The position numbers and the translations under genes are program-made. The notes below the pieces were generated by a model that ran no database searches, had not been told where the DNA came from, and worked only from the letters and a program-made list of their open reading frames with translations. A stretch of DNA of 64,000 bases, taken from the NCBI GenBank assembly GCA_014898425.1, contig RCSZ01000008.1, positions 879,501-943,500 of the forward strand, given 5' to 3'. This document shows, piece after piece, positions 60,833 through 64,000 of the stretch. How positions within the stretch are numbered: the first letter of the stretch is position 1; every line of letters starts with the position of its first letter. This DNA comes from Botryotinia globosa (lineage: Eukaryota > Ascomycota > Leotiomycetes > Helotiales > Sclerotiniaceae).

Positions 60833-61870
60833 ATGTCCGCTACTCTTCTTAATTCCCCACAAAGACAGCTTAAAAAGAGCCTAAGAAATATTTCAGGAGC
60901 TCTTTTCCATTTAAGGTTAGTTTTGGGCTTTCCTTGGCACTAACACTAAGCAAATTGCCACTTCATGAAACTTCATCTTGTTGTTGATCACAAACGCTGA
61001 CAAGGAAGATCTAGACTCACTGGAAAGGCTATTTTCAACGCACCAAACATTATTTATTCCATCATAGATCGTATTAAAGCTCTTACCACTGGAGTCAAAG
61101 AAATGAATATTTCTACTATCCCCGCAATCAGTCTTACCGACACTCCCGAGGGTATCATCGAACTCATCGACTCACTGGGCCACAGTGATCTGCCCACTAG
61201 TCCGCCCTCTGTATATATCGACCTAGAGGGAATCAACGTTGGTCGTAAAGGCTCAATTGCGATCCTCCAAGTCTATATCCTCCCGATCAAAAAGACCTTT
61301 CTCGTGGATGTTCACAATCTCCGTGAACAAGCATTTTCCACTCCCAATTCATCTGGTCTTACCTTGAAAGCAATTTTGGAGTCTGAATTCATTCCAAAGG
61401 TCATATTCGACGTCAGAAATGACTCTGATGCTCTGTATAGCCACTTCGGCGTAAAACTACATGGGGTCATCGATCTTCAACTCATGGAGCTTGCAACTCG
61501 ATCTCACAGTCAGAAATTTCTCAACGGGCTTGGAAGATGCATGGATCAAGATCTCGTACAAACTCCTGAAGAGCTCGAATTTCGAAGCGCCATAAAGATG
61601 CGCGGAGTACAACTATTTGCGCCAGAAAAGGGGGGAAGATACGAGGTCTTCAATGACAGGCCGCTTGATCCAGCAATCGTGGATTATTGTGTTCAAGATG
61701 CCCAACTCATGCCACAGTTATGGAACATTTACAATACAAAGCTTACTTTAATGGACACGAGATGGACTACTAAAATTGAGCGAGAAACAAAGGCTAGGCT
61801 TCTGTTATCTCAGAGTCCAGACTTTAATGGGAAGGGACAGCATATGGCAAAAGCACCACCCACATGGTAG
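60833..61870 (+). CDS. 3'-5' exonuclease of the DnaQ/RNase D fold
   Basis: Metal-dependent 3'-5' exonuclease domain protein (DNA_pol_A_exo1 type), related to RNase D, Egalitarian and WRN nucleases. Two exons: 60833-60915 and 61015-61870; product 312 residues starting MSATLLNSPQRQLKKSLR. Catalytic acidic residues are present: exo I VYIDLEGINVGRKG, exo II IFDVRNDSDALYSHFG and exo III VDYCVQDAQLMPQLW (Y-x3-D). Also seen are ILQVYILPIKKTFLVDVHNL and VIDLQLMELATR. The splice (AG then A at LR/LTGK) is chosen because it keeps the open frame upstream of the internal Met at 61103. The basic N-terminus may be a weak organelle signal. Substrate unknown. Confidence 0.85.
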
Positions 61871-62561
61871 TATATTGTTGATATTGTTGGTAAACAAAAA
61901 GTTTGTATAGATATTAGATTTTGGCCCTTGGTTGGGAGGTGTGTGTCTGCAGTTATATTGCTGTAGCCTGTTACTACTACTGTAATGATTCATCGCCACA
62001 TTCGAGAATAATTTAAATGAAATATACAATTTATCGTCAAGTGATTTATGTCAAGTGATTTATCTTCTTGGTTCCTATAGAGACTTCGCGAGGTCATTTG
62101 TTTAGGCCGAGGAATGAATTTCAATGATATTGCCCTTTAAAAATGGGGACGACGTTATGAAATAACAACGAATATTCGAAGCAATTGGGTCAGTGGTACT
62201 AGCACAAGACTCGTGGTTTTCTCATGCTGTTACGTTACCCCTTTGACATCCAATCGAGCTTTGTGGGTAGTTGCGAGTGCGATTCTTACAACTTCGTCTT
62301 GTAAAGTGTAGTCCAAACGGTAATGGGTTCTCCCTAAACTGGAAGGGTTTCCCGATCAGTCGAACTTTCCGTTATCATATATGTACCTCCTCCTTTGTAC
62401 TTTCCCAAATGCTAGGCACACGTTAAGTAGAATTAAGATCTAAATCTTTTCACATATCTCGTTTTGCAATAACAAAACAAAACAAAATTCTGGATTGCCA
62501 TAAAATTTTGGTTTCGTTGAATTAGTTATAATCCCATCTCGCCCCCGTGGCCTGGGTGAAG
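61871..62561. other. intergenic interval
   Basis: No gene seen. A TCAAGTGATTTATG-like direct repeat occurs at about 62037-62062. The last part is the presumed promoter of the next gene. Confidence 0.5.
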
Positions 62562-64000
62562 ATGGGTTCCTCCACTTGTTGTACCAGTCGTCAACCTCCT
62601 TCCCCCGATGCAGTCTCACCTCGTCCTGTACGATCACCATCTCTTACTCCAGTTAACACTCTAAGGAAGTCTCCAACAAAAACATCCAATTTCAGGATTG
62701 GGGAGCTACAAACACAAGTCACTGCATGGAGCTCGGCTACAAAAATGGAAGATACAACAGAAATCAAAGCCGTTTCCGAAGGAGAGTGTTTCCATGATAG
62801 TGATAAAGAAAACGAAATTGTAGTGGTCGGTGAAGCAGATAGTGACGACGATAGCGAGAACGAAAGGCGACAGGGGGTCAAGCCAATGCTCAGTTCCAAC
62901 ACACTCAAATCCGTTAAAAACCGTTTAATAAAGACGTTTTCCCGCGAACCTGGAATCGCAAAGGCCGATAAAAGAAAAAGTATAGGGACCAGTCAGGAAG
63001 AAGTCGAGCGAAGAAAGGAACTGAGAAGGATAAGGCAAAAGAGAATTGAAGAGGAATTAAGTTATGATGATGGATATGATGAGGATGCTCGGTCTACGAG
63101 TACAGTAGATTGTCCCGCTATGCGGACCGACAAGGCTCAGAAGAGGCAATCTATTCTACCAGAGGACAGTGGCAACTTTCCAATTTTTCGGAAGTGAGTA
63201 AATTCTTGAATGTTGATAAAAAAGCACAATTTTAATTGGCTATTCTAGGCAGAGCTCTTCCTTTGGATCGGAGGCAGTTAGCAATGGCAGCAAGATCTCC
63301 CTTTCTACAAGCAATAATGATAACACAAGTAGAATATCGCTATCAGCTACCAAGCTTGATGACACCAGTAAAGTATCCCTTCTAAAACCAGCAGATCGAG
63401 GAAAGTCTCGAACATATTTAGGTCCTGGTGACCCAAACTCTAATCTTCTCAAACCAGTCAATACTCCACCGCGCAGATACAGCTCCCCTGGCCCTTGTCC
63501 TACGCCCAGTGAAACCGACTTATTCCAGCCTGGAAAACACCACCTCAGGCAAACAGACAGCGAAGTTTCGGCAATACCTTCAGCATCTCTAGTAGAGGCT
63601 CAAAGCCTGTCAAATTCTGCTACCCTTGATCCGAGCATGGCTTCGAGTTGGCGATTATCATATACTTCTCATCAAAGTAATCGTGGAGCGCATCTTCGAA
63701 GGTTAAGTCAACAATTTGAGGCTCCAATTCAATCAGCGACGGATGTTGCAAATGTAGGAACTCAAACACTTCCACGTTGGCTAAAAACTCATGGTCTCCG
63801 ATCGTCTTCGCAGGCTATCACTACTTCGGAAGGTAGCACTTTACCAAAAGAGCCATCATTCATGCGTCCACCACGTTCAGATACTGGATTTGGTGGGGTT
63901 GATGGAAGTGGAAGCTTTTCAAATATGCATTTGCAGGATATGGATATCTCTAAACGTCTTCTGCAGAGCTCTTGCTCGTCACCACAGCTAGCCAGCTGGG
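62562..64000 (+). CDS. hypothetical disordered protein with N-terminal lipidation motif (incomplete)
   Basis: Plus-strand gene, open to the window edge. Exon 1 is 62562-63193 (GTGAGT donor), exon 2 starts at 63249; at least 461 residues are visible. ATG at 62562 gives MGSSTCCTSRQPPSPD: Gly2 with Ser at position 6 absent but Cys at 6 and 7, a pattern suited to N-myristoylation followed by palmitoylation and hence membrane attachment. The rest is Ser/Pro-rich and highly charged, with an acidic stretch (HDSDKENEIVVVGEADSDDD), a probable coiled coil (EEVERRKELRRIRQKRIEEE) and many SP/TP sites. I do not recognise a catalytic domain. The reading frame is clean across the splice, so it is probably a real gene of unknown function. 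Confidence 0.65.

Overview
The window reads as nuclear DNA of a filamentous ascomycete. The genes are split by short introns (about 45 to 75 bases) with GTRAGT-type donors and YAG acceptors. The gene set is fungal: class III-type chitin synthase, a fused alpha-beta tryptophan synthase, Opy2, a RAS-2-type GTPase and a cAMP-receptor-like GPCR. One AT-rich block carries the C-to-T and G-to-A signature of repeat-induced point mutation (RIP). A leotiomycete of the Sclerotiniaceae type (Botrytis, Sclerotinia, Monilinia) is my best guess from general gene style; this is inference, not a database result.

Layout. 1-2.3 kb holds broken genes: a relic alpha/beta-hydrolase (lipase-type) and a relic adenylation-domain (NRPS-like) gene on the minus strand, and a frameshifted F-box/LRR-like relic on the plus strand. 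2.3-6.2 kb has no convincing gene and includes a long pyrimidine-rich plus strand. RAS2 (minus) lies at 6.2-7.0 kb, with a repeat-filled 3.4 kb behind its start. Opy2 (minus) is at 10.4-11.7 kb. After another sparse stretch comes a dense plus-strand run from 15.6 to 24.8 kb: chitin synthase, the NEDD8-conjugating enzyme UBC12, ketol-acid reductoisomerase ILV5, and a PLP-dependent serine/threonine dehydratase or racemase.

25.3-34.3 kb is an AT-rich, almost ORF-free block. It contains a complete but mutated LTR retrotransposon (26508-33084): two direct repeats of exactly 150 bp that differ only by transitions, plus a 5-bp target duplication. A 30-bp inverted repeat (25761 and 34343) bounds the block, and a pogo/Fot1-like transposase tail remnant lies inside it.

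From 34.6 kb genes resume: an SRR1-like gene with a Pro-Glu tail (minus), the succinate dehydrogenase assembly factor SDHAF4/SDH8 (minus), tryptophan synthase (plus) and a GPCR (minus). A 4 kb stretch without a recognisable gene follows. Then come an orphan 241-residue protein, a MYND zinc-finger protein, the trifunctional C1-tetrahydrofolate synthase (minus), a TA-flanked miniature transposon, eIF3i, a NOP15-type nucleolar RRM protein, an AVT-type amino acid transporter (minus), a DnaQ-fold 3'-5' exonuclease, and a lipid-anchored-looking protein that runs off the right end.

Functional themes. Amino-acid and one-carbon metabolism recurs (ILV5, serine/threonine dehydratase, TRP synthase, C1-THF synthase, amino acid transporter). 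ILV5 carries an exact Leu3-type site in its promoter, and Gcn4/Cpc1-type heptamers lie upstream of the tryptophan and C1-THF genes. Membrane signalling and cell wall form the second theme (RAS2, Opy2, GPCR, chitin synthase). No operons or physically organised gene cluster are implied. The most informative non-genic features are the RIP-degraded transposon nest and the relic secondary-metabolism-type genes at the left edge.
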